A stretch of 64,000 bases of DNA, taken from contig NZ_CP099397.1 of the NCBI RefSeq assembly GCF_021495345.1, positions 2,232,001 to 2,296,000 of the forward strand, read 5' to 3'. The translations under genes and the position numbers were made by a program. Numbering within the stretch: position 1 is the first letter of the stretch; each line of letters starts with the position of its first letter. Positions 56,313 to 64,000 of this stretch are shown piece by piece. The notes under the pieces are model-generated. The model searched no databases. It saw nothing but the letters and a program-made list of their open reading frames with translations, and was not told where the DNA came from. Source of the stretch: Pseudomonas hydrolytica. Lineage in GTDB: Bacteria > Pseudomonadota > Gammaproteobacteria > Pseudomonadales > Pseudomonadaceae.

Positions 56313-59300
56313 ACATCTCCCGCCCCTTCATCCTGCGGCCGGTCGCCACCACGCTGCTGATGGTGGCGATCTTCTTGAGCGGCCTGATCGCCTACCGCCT
56401 GTTGCCGGTCTCGGCATTGCCGGAGGTGGATTATCCGACCATCCGCGTACTGACCCTGTACCCGGGCGCCAGCCCGGACGTGATGACCAGTGCGGTGACC
56501 GCGCCGCTGGAGCGCCAGTTCGGGCAGATGGCCGGGCTCAAGCAGATGTCCTCGACCAGCTCCGGCGGCGCCTCGGTGATCACCCTGCGCTTCAATCTGG
56601 AGGTGCCGCTGGCGGTGGCCGAGCAGGAGGTGCAGGCGGCGATCAATGCGGCGAGCAACCTGCTGCCGGGCGATCTGCCGGCGCCGCCGGTGTACAACAA
56701 GGTCAACCCGGCCGATACGCCGGTGCTGACCCTGGCGGTGACGTCCAGCGCCATGCCGCTGCCGCAGGTCAACGACCTGGTGGACACCCGCCTGGCGCAG
56801 AAACTGGCGCAGACCAGCGGTGTCGGCCTGGTCACTCTGGCCGGCGGCCAGCGCCCGGCAGTGCGCATCCGCGTCAACCCCGAGGCGCTGGCCTCCTACG
56901 GCCTGAGCCTGGCCGACGTGCGCAGTCTGATCACCGCCAGCAACGTCAATCAGCCCAAGGGCAATTTCGACGGGCCGACCCGGGTCTCGCAGCTCGACGC
57001 CAATGACCAGCTGAAAACCGTGGACGAGTACCGCGAGCTGATCCTCAGCTACCAGAACGGCGCCGCGCTGCGCCTGAAGGATGTCGCCGAGATCATCGAC
57101 GGTGCCGAGAACGAACGTCTGGCCGCCTGGGCCGATCGCAACCAGGCGGTGCTGGTCAACGTGCAGCGCCAGCCCGGGGCCAACGTCATCGAGGTGGTCG
57201 ACCGCATCCAGACCCTGCTGCCGCACCTTACCGAAGGCCTGCCGGCCAGCGTCGAGGTCAAGGTGCTCACCGACCGTACCCAGACCATCCGCGCCGCGGT
57301 GCGCGACGTGCAGCACGAGCTGCTGCTGGCCATCGCCCTGGTGGTGATGGTGACCTTCCTGTTCCTGCGCAAGCTGTCGGCGACCGTCATTCCGTCCATC
57401 GTCGTGCCGCTGTCGCTGATCGGCACCTTCGGCGTGATGTACCTGGCCGGCTTCACCATCAACAACCTGACGCTGATGGCGCTGACCATCGCCACCGGTT
57501 TCGTGGTGGACGACGCCATCGTCATGCTGGAGAACATCGCCCGCCATCTGGAGGAGGGCGAGACGCCACTGGAGGCCGCGCTCAAGGGCGCGCGGCAGAT
57601 CGGCTTCACCCTGGTCTCGCTGACCCTGTCGCTGATCGCCGTGCTGATCCCGCTGCTGTTCATGGCCGATGTGGTCGGGCGGCTGTTCCGCGAGTTCGCC
57701 ATCACCCTGGCGGTGGCCATCCTGATTTCCCTGGTGGTGTCGCTGACCCTTACGCCGATGATGTGCGCGCGCCTGCTCAAGGCGGAAAAGCCCGAAGAGG
57801 AGGGGCGCTTCTACCGCGCCGCCGGAGGCTTCATCGACGCCATGATCGAGCGCTACGGCGTGTGGCTGCAGTGGGTGCTCAGGCACCAGCCGCTGACCCT
57901 GCTGGTGGCCGTGGCCACCCTGGGCCTGACCGTGCTGTTGTACCTGGCGGTACCCAAGGGCTTCTTCCCGGTACAGGACACCGGGGTGATCCAGGGCATT
58001 TCCGAGGCGCCGCAGTCGATTTCCTTCAGCGCCATGAGCGAGCGCCAGCAGCGCCTGGCCGACGTCATCCTGCGCGATCCGGCGGTGGCCAGCCTGTCCT
58101 CGTCCATCGGTGTGGACGGCGACAACCCCACGCTCAACAGCGGCCGCCTGCTGATCAACCTCAAACCCCATGGCGAGCGCGACGTCACCGCCAGCCAGGT
58201 GATCGAGCGGCTGCGCCCCGAGCTGGCGAAGATTCCCGGGATCGAGCTGTTCATGCAGCCGGTGCAGGACCTGACCATCGAGGATCGCATCAGCCGCACC
58301 CAGTTCCAGTTCACCCTGGAATCGCCCGACAGCCAGCTGCTGGAAACCTGGACGCCGCGCCTGGTCGAGGCGCTGCGCGAGCAGCCGCAGCTCACCGATG
58401 TCGCCAGCGATCTGCAGAACCGCGGCTTGCAGGTGTACCTGGATATCGACCGCGACGCCGCCGCGCGTCTGGGCATCAATGTCGGCGATATCGACGATGC
58501 GCTCTACGACGCCTTCGGCCAGCGCCAGATCAGCACCATCTATACCCAGTCCAGCCAGTACCGGGTGGTGCTGGAGAGCCGCGACGGCGGCCGCATCGGT
58601 CTGGCCGCGCTGCGTCAGATCCACGTCGCCACCGGCGATGGCCAGCAGGTACCGCTGTCCTCCCTGGCACGGATCGAAGAGCGCCCGGCCAGCCTGCTGG
58701 TCAACCATATCGGCCAGTTCCCGGCGGTGACCCTGTCGTTCAACCTGGCGCCGGGCGTGTCGCTGGGCGAGGCGGTGGCAGTGATCGAGCAGGTGGAGCG
58801 GGAGATCGGCCTGCCCGGCGCGATCAACACCCAGTTCCAGGGCGCGGCCGAGGCCTTCCGCGCCTCGCTGAGCTCCACGCTGCTGCTGATCCTGGCGGCC
58901 ATCATCACCATGTACATCGTGCTCGGCGTGCTCTACGAGAGCTATATCCACCCGATCACCATTCTCTCGACCCTGCCCTCGGCCGGTGTCGGCGCCTTGC
59001 TGGCGCTGCTGCTGACCGGCAACGACCTGGGCCTGATCGCCATCATCGGCATCATCCTGCTGATCGGCATCGTCAAGAAGAACGCGATCATGATGATCGA
59101 CTTCGCCCTGGAGGCCGAACGCAACCAGGGCATGGCGCCCGAGGCGGCGATCTACCAGGCGGCGCTGCTGCGTTTCCGTCCGATCTTGATGACCACCCTG
59201 GCCGCGCTGTTCGGCGCCATCCCGCTGATGCTGGCTTCGGGCTCCGGCGCCGAGCTGCGCCAGCCGCTGGGCCTGGTGATGGTCGGCGGCCTGCTGGTCA

Positions 59301-59401
59301 GCCAGGTGCTGACGCTGTTCACCACGCCGGTGATCTACCTGTACTTCGATCGTCTGTCGCGTCGCGTCAGCGGGCGCAGTGCGGCGGGGCTGGCCATATG
59401 A
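56309..59401 (+). CDS. muxB: RND efflux transporter MuxB
   Basis: A 1030-residue RND pump of the MdtB type with twelve membrane segments. The start [12 protein letters not shown] and the proton-relay Asp pair in [13 protein letters not shown] (segment 4) are present, along with the second periplasmic domain ([10 protein letters not shown]...). Two different RND subunits (MuxB and MuxC) make the trimer. Reported MuxABC-OpmB substrates in P. aeruginosa include aztreonam, novobiocin and macrolides. The start overlaps muxA, but unlike the other joints in the operon, muxB is separated from muxC by a 142-base gap filled with a palindromic repeat. Confidence 0.94.
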   Translation: MNISRPFILRPVATTLLMVAIFLSGLIAYRLLPVSALPEVDYPTIRVLTLYPGASPDVMTSAVTAPLERQFGQMAGLKQMSSTSSGGASVITLRFNLEVPLAVAEQEVQAAINAASNLLPGDLPAPPVYNKVNPADTPVLTLAVTSSAMPLPQVNDLVDTRLAQKLAQTSGVGLVTLAGGQRPAVRIRVNPEALASYGLSLADVRSLITASNVNQPKGNFDGPTRVSQLDANDQLKTVDEYRELILSYQNGAALRLKDVAEIIDGAENERLAAWADRNQAVLVNVQRQPGANVIEVVDRIQTLLPHLTEGLPASVEVKVLTDRTQTIRAAVRDVQHELLLAIALVVMVTFLFLRKLSATVIPSIVVPLSLIGTFGVMYLAGFTINNLTLMALTIATGFVVDDAIVMLENIARHLEEGETPLEAALKGARQIGFTLVSLTLSLIAVLIPLLFMADVVGRLFREFAITLAVAILISLVVSLTLTPMMCARLLKAEKPEEEGRFYRAAGGFIDAMIERYGVWLQWVLRHQPLTLLVAVATLGLTVLLYLAVPKGFFPVQDTGVIQGISEAPQSISFSAMSERQQRLADVILRDPAVASLSSSIGVDGDNPTLNSGRLLINLKPHGERDVTASQVIERLRPELAKIPGIELFMQPVQDLTIEDRISRTQFQFTLESPDSQLLETWTPRLVEALREQPQLTDVASDLQNRGLQVYLDIDRDAAARLGINVGDIDDALYDAFGQRQISTIYTQSSQYRVVLESRDGGRIGLAALRQIHVATGDGQQVPLSSLARIEERPASLLVNHIGQFPAVTLSFNLAPGVSLGEAVAVIEQVEREIGLPGAINTQFQGAAEAFRASLSSTLLLILAAIITMYIVLGVLYESYIHPITILSTLPSAGVGALLALLLTGNDLGLIAIIGIILLIGIVKKNAIMMIDFALEAERNQGMAPEAAIYQAALLRFRPILMTTLAALFGAIPLMLASGSGAELRQPLGLVMVGGLLVSQVLTLFTTPVIYLYFDRLSRRVSGRSAAGLAI

Positions 59402-59420
59402 GCGGCGCAGCGCTTTCGCT

Positions 59421-59540
59421 CCCCTCTCCCTTCGGGAGAGGGGCTGGGGGTGAGGGTATGAAGGTTGCCCGAACTTCAATCGGGGCGCCGTCGCGACCCT
59501 CATCCGGCGCTGCGCGCCACCTTCTCCCGGAGGGAGAAGG
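59421..59540. repeat. Palindromic intergenic repeat between muxB and muxC, containing the muxC ribosome site
   Basis: Three hairpins: CCCCTCTCCC/GGGAGAGGGG (59421-59443), GGCGC/GCGCC (59506-59518) and CCTTCTCCC/GGGAGAAGG (59520-59540). In addition TGAGGGT (59451-59457) pairs at long range with ACCCTCA (59496-59502), so the whole is one REP/MITE-like unit. Its right arm supplies GGAG seven bases before the muxC GTG. I recall this CCCTCTCCC...GGGAGAAGG type repeat from many gammaproteobacterial genomes. Confidence 0.8.
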
Positions 59541-59543
59541 ACG

Positions 59544-62500
59544 GTGAACCTCTCCGCCCCCTTTATCCGCCGTCCGGTGGCGACCCTGCTGCTGAGCCTG
59601 GCGATCATGCTGCTCGGCGGCGTCAGCTTCGGCCTGTTGCCGGTGGCGCCGTTGCCGCAGATGGATTTTCCCACCATCACCGTGCAGGCCAGCCTGCCGG
59701 GGGCCAGCCCGCAGATCATGGCGGCCACCGTGGCCACGCCGCTGGAGCGTTCGCTCGGCACCATCGCCGGCATCAGCCAGATGAACAGCCGCAGCAGCCA
59801 GGGCAGCACGCGGATCATGATCCAGTTCGACCTGGACAAGGACATTAACACCGCCGCGCGCGAGGTGCAGGCGGCGATCAACGCCGCCCGCGAGCTGCTG
59901 CCCAGCGGCATGCGCACCATGCCCAGCTACCGCAAGATCAATCCGTCGCAGGCGCCGATCATGGTCATCTCGCTGACCAGCGACACCCTGAGCAAGGGCC
60001 AGCTGTACGACGTGGCCTCGACCATCCTGGCGCAGAAGCTGGCGCAGGTCGGCGGTGTCGGCGAGGTGCAGGTCGGCGGCAGCTCCCTGCCGGCGGTGCG
60101 CGTGTCGCTGGAGCCGCGCCTGCTCGACCAGTACGGCATCGCCCTGGACGAAGTGCGCCAGACCATCGCGGCGAGCAACGCCCTGCGGCCCAAGGGCGCG
60201 GTGGAGGACGAGCAGCGCCGCTGGCAGGTGCAGGCCAGCGACCAACTGGCCAAGGCCGCCGACTACCTGCCGATGATCATCCGCTACCAGGACGGCGCCG
60301 CGGTGCGCCTGGGCGACGTGGCCACCGTCACCGACGGCGTCGAGGACCGCTACAACAGCGGCTTCTTCAACGACCGCGAGGCCGTGCTGCTGGTGATCAA
60401 CCGGCAGAGCGGGGCGAACATTCTGCAGACCATCGCCGACATACGTGCCGAGCTGCCGGCGCTGCGCGAAGTGATCCCGGCCAGCGTCGACCTGGAAGTG
60501 GCCATGGACCGTTCGCCGGTGATCCGCGCCACCCTGCACGAAGCCGAGCGCACCCTGCTGATCGCCGTGGGCCTGGTGATCCTGGTGGTGCTGGCCTTCC
60601 TCGGGCGCTGGCGCGCGGCGCTGATTCCGGCGCTGGCGGTGCCGGTGTCGTTGATCGGCAGCTTCGCCGCCATGTACCTGCTGGGATTCTCGCTGAACAA
60701 CCTGTCGCTGATGGCGCTGATCATCGCCACCGGCCTGGTGGTGGACGATGCCATCGTGGTGCTGGAAAACATCGCCCGCCACATCCACAACGGCGAGAAG
60801 CCCATGGCGGCCGCCTTCAAGGGCTCGCGCGAAGTGGGCTTCACCCTGCTGTCGATGAACCTGTCGCTGGTCGCGGTGTTCATCTCCATCCTGTTCATGG
60901 GCGGCATCGTCGAGCGGTTGTTTCGCGAGTTCTCCATCACCCTGGCGGTGGCCGTGGTGATCTCCCTGGTGGTGTCACTGACCTTGACGCCGATGCTCTG
61001 CGCACGCTGGCTCAAGGCCGAGACCGAGCAGCCGCAGGGCCGCCTGCAGCAGTGGGGCGAGCGCCTGCAGAACCGCGTGCTGGCCTTCTACGGGCGCAGC
61101 CTGGACTGGGCGTTGCGTCACTCGCTGCTGATGCTGCTGAGCCTGCTGGCGACCATTGCGCTGAACGTCTACCTGTTCGTCAGCATTCCCAAGACCTTCA
61201 TGCCGCAGCAGGATACCGGCCAACTGATCGGCTTCATTCGCGGCGACAACGGCCTGTCGTTCCAGGTCATGCAGCCGAAGATGGAGATCTTCCGCAAGGC
61301 GGTGCTGGCCGATCCGGCAGTGGACAGCGTGGCGGGATTCATCGGTGGCGCCGGCGGTATCAACAACGCCTTTATGATCGTGCGTCTTAAGCCGATCAGC
61401 GAGCGCAACGTTTCCTCGCAGCAGGTGATCAATCGTCTGCGCGCCAGCGTGCCGAAGGTGCCGGGCGGGCGCATGTTCCTCATGCCGGATCAGGATCTGC
61501 AGATCGGCGGCCGCGAGGGCCGCAGCTCGGAGAACGAGTACATGCTGCTCTCCGACGACCTCGACGCCCTGCGCCAGTGGCTGCCGAAGGTGCGCGAAGC
61601 CCTGCGCGCCTTGCCCGAACTGACCGATATCGACGCCCGCGAGAACAGCGGTGCGCAGCAGATCCGCCTGGTGGTGGACCGCGAGGCCGCGCAGCGCCTG
61701 GGCGTGGAGATGAGCATGATCACCGCGGTGCTCAACAACGCCTTCAGTCAGCGTCAGGTGTCGACCATCTACCAGGCCCTGAACCAGTACAGCGTGGTGA
61801 TGGAAATCAACCCGCGCTATGCCCAGCACCCCGAGGCGCTGGACCAGATCCAGCTGATCACCACCGATGGGGCGCGCGTGCCGCTGTCCACCTTCGCCCG
61901 CTGGGAACGCGGCCTGGAGGAGGACAGGGTCAACCACCAGGGTCAGTTCGCCGCCGAGAACATCGGCTTCGCCCTGGCCGAGGGCGTAAGCCTGGATCAG
62001 GCCAGCAGGGCGATAGAAGACGCGGTGGCGCGCCTCGGTCTGCCCACCGAGGTGCAGGGCACCCTGGGCGGCACCGGCGCGGCCTTCCAGCAGACCCAGG
62101 GCAACCAGCCGCTGATGATCCTGCTGGCGCTGGTGGTGGTGTACATCGTGCTCGGCGTGCTCTACGAGAGCTACGTGCATCCGCTGACCATCCTCTCCAC
62201 GCTGCCCTCGGCCGGCGTCGGCGCCTTGCTCGCGCTGCAGCTGGTGGGCATGGAGTTCAGCCTGATTTCGCTCCTGGGCCTGTTCCTGCTGATCGGCATC
62301 GTCAAGAAGAACGCCATCCTCATGGTCGACCTGGCGCTGCAACTGGAACGCGGCGAGCATCTCAGCCCGCAGGAATCCATCCGCCGCGCCTGCCTGCTGC
62401 GCTTTCGGCCGATCCTGATGACCACCCTGGCGGCCATTCTCGGCGCGCTGCCGCTGGTGCTGGGCAGTGCCGAAGGCTCGGAAATGCGCCAGCCGCTGGG

Positions 62501-62648
62501 CATCACCATTGTCGGTGGCCTGGTACTCAGCCAGTTGCTGACGCTCTACACCACGCCGGTGATCTACCTCTACTTCGACCGCCTGCGCCACCGCGTCAAC
62601 CGCTGGCGCGGCGTGCGCACCGATGCTTCGTTGGAAACCCCGCTATGA
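59544..62648 (+). CDS. muxC: RND efflux transporter MuxC
   Basis: A 1034-residue RND pump of the MdtC type, second subunit of the MuxBC heterotrimer. The start NLSAPFIRRPVATLLLSL, the Asp pair in GLVVDDAIVVLENI and the KKNAILMVDLALQLERG segment in the C-terminal half are all typical. GTG start; its Shine-Dalgarno sequence lies inside the last stem of the repeat at 59520-59540, so translation may depend on opening that stem or on ribosomes arriving from muxB. It overlaps opmB by four bases. Confidence 0.94.
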   Translation: MNLSAPFIRRPVATLLLSLAIMLLGGVSFGLLPVAPLPQMDFPTITVQASLPGASPQIMAATVATPLERSLGTIAGISQMNSRSSQGSTRIMIQFDLDKDINTAAREVQAAINAARELLPSGMRTMPSYRKINPSQAPIMVISLTSDTLSKGQLYDVASTILAQKLAQVGGVGEVQVGGSSLPAVRVSLEPRLLDQYGIALDEVRQTIAASNALRPKGAVEDEQRRWQVQASDQLAKAADYLPMIIRYQDGAAVRLGDVATVTDGVEDRYNSGFFNDREAVLLVINRQSGANILQTIADIRAELPALREVIPASVDLEVAMDRSPVIRATLHEAERTLLIAVGLVILVVLAFLGRWRAALIPALAVPVSLIGSFAAMYLLGFSLNNLSLMALIIATGLVVDDAIVVLENIARHIHNGEKPMAAAFKGSREVGFTLLSMNLSLVAVFISILFMGGIVERLFREFSITLAVAVVISLVVSLTLTPMLCARWLKAETEQPQGRLQQWGERLQNRVLAFYGRSLDWALRHSLLMLLSLLATIALNVYLFVSIPKTFMPQQDTGQLIGFIRGDNGLSFQVMQPKMEIFRKAVLADPAVDSVAGFIGGAGGINNAFMIVRLKPISERNVSSQQVINRLRASVPKVPGGRMFLMPDQDLQIGGREGRSSENEYMLLSDDLDALRQWLPKVREALRALPELTDIDARENSGAQQIRLVVDREAAQRLGVEMSMITAVLNNAFSQRQVSTIYQALNQYSVVMEINPRYAQHPEALDQIQLITTDGARVPLSTFARWERGLEEDRVNHQGQFAAENIGFALAEGVSLDQASRAIEDAVARLGLPTEVQGTLGGTGAAFQQTQGNQPLMILLALVVVYIVLGVLYESYVHPLTILSTLPSAGVGALLALQLVGMEFSLISLLGLFLLIGIVKKNAILMVDLALQLERGEHLSPQESIRRACLLRFRPILMTTLAAILGALPLVLGSAEGSEMRQPLGITIVGGLVLSQLLTLYTTPVIYLYFDRLRHRVNRWRGVRTDASLETPL

Positions 62649-64000
62649 ACATCCCAGAAGCGAGCGCTGCTCGCGAAGCCTTCAATTCCGCTCCGTTCGC
62701 CAGCAGAGCCCGCTGCTACGGTCTGTTCGTGCTGCTGGGGATGCTCGGCGGCTGCATGCTCGGCCCCGACTATCAGCGCCCCGAGCTGGCAGCGCCGATG
62801 CAGTTCAAACAGGTCGCGGGCTGGAAGGCCGCTACCCCAGGCGACGCCCTGGAGCGCGGCGCCTGGTGGGAGCTGTACGGCGACGCCGAACTCAACGCCC
62901 TGGTCGAGCGCCTGCACCTGTCCAACCAGAACCTGGCCGCGGCCGAGGCGCAGTACCGCCAGGCCCGTGCGCTGGTGCGTGGCGCGCGGGCGCGCTTCTA
63001 TCCGACCCTGTCCGGCAGCGCCGGGGTGACTCGGGCCGGGCAGGGGGGCGGTGACAGCACCATCCGTACCGCCGATGGCGTCACCGTCAGCGGCTCCGGT
63101 GCGTCGAGCATTTCCAAGAGTTATGACCTCAGCCTCAACGCCGCCTGGGAGCTGGATGTCTGGGGCAAGCTGCGCCGCGGCCTGGAGGCCAGCCGTGCCG
63201 AGTTCGAGGCCAGTGCCGCCGACCTGGCCGCGGCGCGCCTGAGCCTGCAGAGCGAGCTGGTGCAGAACTACCTGCAGTTGCGCGTGCTGGATGAGCAGAA
63301 GCGCCTGCTCGATGCCACGGTCGCCGCCTATGCGCGCTCGTTGCGCCTGACCGAAAACCAGTACAGGGCCGGCATCGTGCCCAAATCCGACGTGACCCAG
63401 GCCACCACCCAGCTGCGCAGCACCCAGGCGCAGGCGGTCGATCTCGAGTGGCAGCGCGCCCAGCTGGAACATGCCATCGCCGTGCTGGTGGGCGTCAGCC
63501 CGGCCGAACTGTCCATCGCCGAGCGCGAAAGCGTGCCGCAGCTGCCGCCGATTCCGCTGGCATTGCCTTCGCAGATGCTCGAGCGGCGTCCCGACATCGC
63601 CGCGGCCGAACGACGGGTGATGGCGGCCAACGCACAGATCGGCGTGGCCGAGGCGGCCTGGTTTCCCGACCTGACCATTTCGGCCAGCGGCGGCTACCGC
63701 GGCAGCAGCTTCGCCGACTGGATCGAAGTGCCCAACCGCTTCTGGTCGCTCGGCCCGCAACTGGCGCTGACCCTGTTCGACGGCGGCGCCCGCCGCGCCG
63801 AGCTGGAACGCAGCGAGGCCGCCTACGACCAGACCGTGGCGCAGTACCGCCAGGCGGTGCTGGACGGGTTTCGCGAGGTGGAAGACTATCTGGTGCAACT
63901 GCGCGTGCTGGAGCAGGAGAGCGGCATCCAGCAGCAGGCACTGGACGCCGCGCGCGAATCGCTGCGCCTGATCGAGAACCAGTACCGCGCCGGCACCCTG
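62645..64000 (+). CDS. opmB: Outer-membrane efflux lipoprotein OpmB (3' partial)
   Basis: The frame is open to the right edge, so 452 codons are visible and the C-terminus is missing. The N-terminus has a lipobox, GMLGGC (acylated Cys37) after an unusually long n-region, followed by MLGPDYQRPEL. Then come the OprM-type TolC-fold repeats: AWWELYGDAELNALV, AAWELDVWGKLRR, YRAGIVPKSDVTQA, LERRPDIAAAERR and TLFDGGARRAELERSEAAYD. It forms the outer-membrane exit duct for MuxABC. The ATGA overlap with muxC shows coupling. A downstream start nearer the lipobox is possible. Confidence 0.92.
   Translation, partial: MNIPEASAAREAFNSAPFASRARCYGLFVLLGMLGGCMLGPDYQRPELAAPMQFKQVAGWKAATPGDALERGAWWELYGDAELNALVERLHLSNQNLAAAEAQYRQARALVRGARARFYPTLSGSAGVTRAGQGGGDSTIRTADGVTVSGSGASSISKSYDLSLNAAWELDVWGKLRRGLEASRAEFEASAADLAAARLSLQSELVQNYLQLRVLDEQKRLLDATVAAYARSLRLTENQYRAGIVPKSDVTQATTQLRSTQAQAVDLEWQRAQLEHAIAVLVGVSPAELSIAERESVPQLPPIPLALPSQMLERRPDIAAAERRVMAANAQIGVAEAAWFPDLTISASGGYRGSSFADWIEVPNRFWSLGPQLALTLFDGGARRAELERSEAAYDQTVAQYRQAVLDGFREVEDYLVQLRVLEQESGIQQQALDAARESLRLIENQYRAGTL

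Noticed and set aside
56060..59920. A 1286-codon open frame antisense to muxB
   Set aside because: It mirrors a GC-rich RND gene, has His/Gln/Arg-rich shadow composition and runs through the intergenic repeat; muxB is certain.

Overview
The window is a GC-rich, gene-dense stretch of chromosome from a Pseudomonas. The gene set (FabAB, ColRS, TgpA, MuxABC-OpmB, MltF2-like transglycosylase) and several runs in P. aeruginosa PAO1 order point there; the mixture of those runs suggests the P. mendocina / P. oleovorans group (now Ectopseudomonas). That placement is inference from protein recognition, not from a database search. I see no phage, integron, CRISPR array, rRNA or tRNA. Coding is nearly continuous and no gene-free gap exceeds 300 bases; the largest are about 278 bases (39472-39749), 271 (14772-15042) and 244 (47867-48110).

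Layout. 1-9003: a partial amidohydrolase; a secreted DUF3859 protein behind a textbook Pho box; then an envelope locus with two arms. The leftward arm carries colR-colS, a methyltransferase, an InaA/WapQ-type kinase and dgkA. The rightward arm carries an LtaS/MdoB-like transferase, a PAP2 phosphatase, a secreted dual-specificity phosphatase and a lipoprotein. Both arms have the same ColR-box-like operator. 9004-12661: a chemoreceptor with a candidate FliA promoter and a MITE-like hairpin, then fabA-fabB. 12876-24624: a hybrid kinase like PA1611, gpsA-DUF4389-sixA, acyl-CoA synthetase, thioesterase, AraC and LysE genes, two alpha/beta hydrolases, DUF4892 and an AI-2E-family permease. 24631-30913: patatin, selD-mnmH, a lipoprotein, a flavin reductase and an HBM-type chemoreceptor. 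31009-39471: moxR-DUF58-tgpA, CHAD, thioesterase, Mpo1-like, a third chemoreceptor and TatD. 39750-48755: MltF2-like transglycosylase, DoxX, LysR/acyl-CoA dehydrogenase, TerC with an unlisted 52-residue gene behind it, a PstS-OmpA fusion, xthA and a GNAT protein. 48823-64000: tamA-tamB, tpx and the muxA-muxB-muxC-opmB efflux operon, which runs off the right edge.

Common theme: much of the window builds, repairs or exports through the envelope (lipid A and phospholipid modification, fatty-acid desaturation, outer-membrane biogenesis by TamAB, RND efflux). The most interesting non-coding signals are the two matching ColR-like tandem operators (3209-3236 and 5193-5220), the Pho box at 847-864, a palindromic repeat that contains the muxC ribosome-binding site (59421-59540), and palindromes in front of fabA, of an acyl-CoA synthetase and of an acyl-CoA dehydrogenase.
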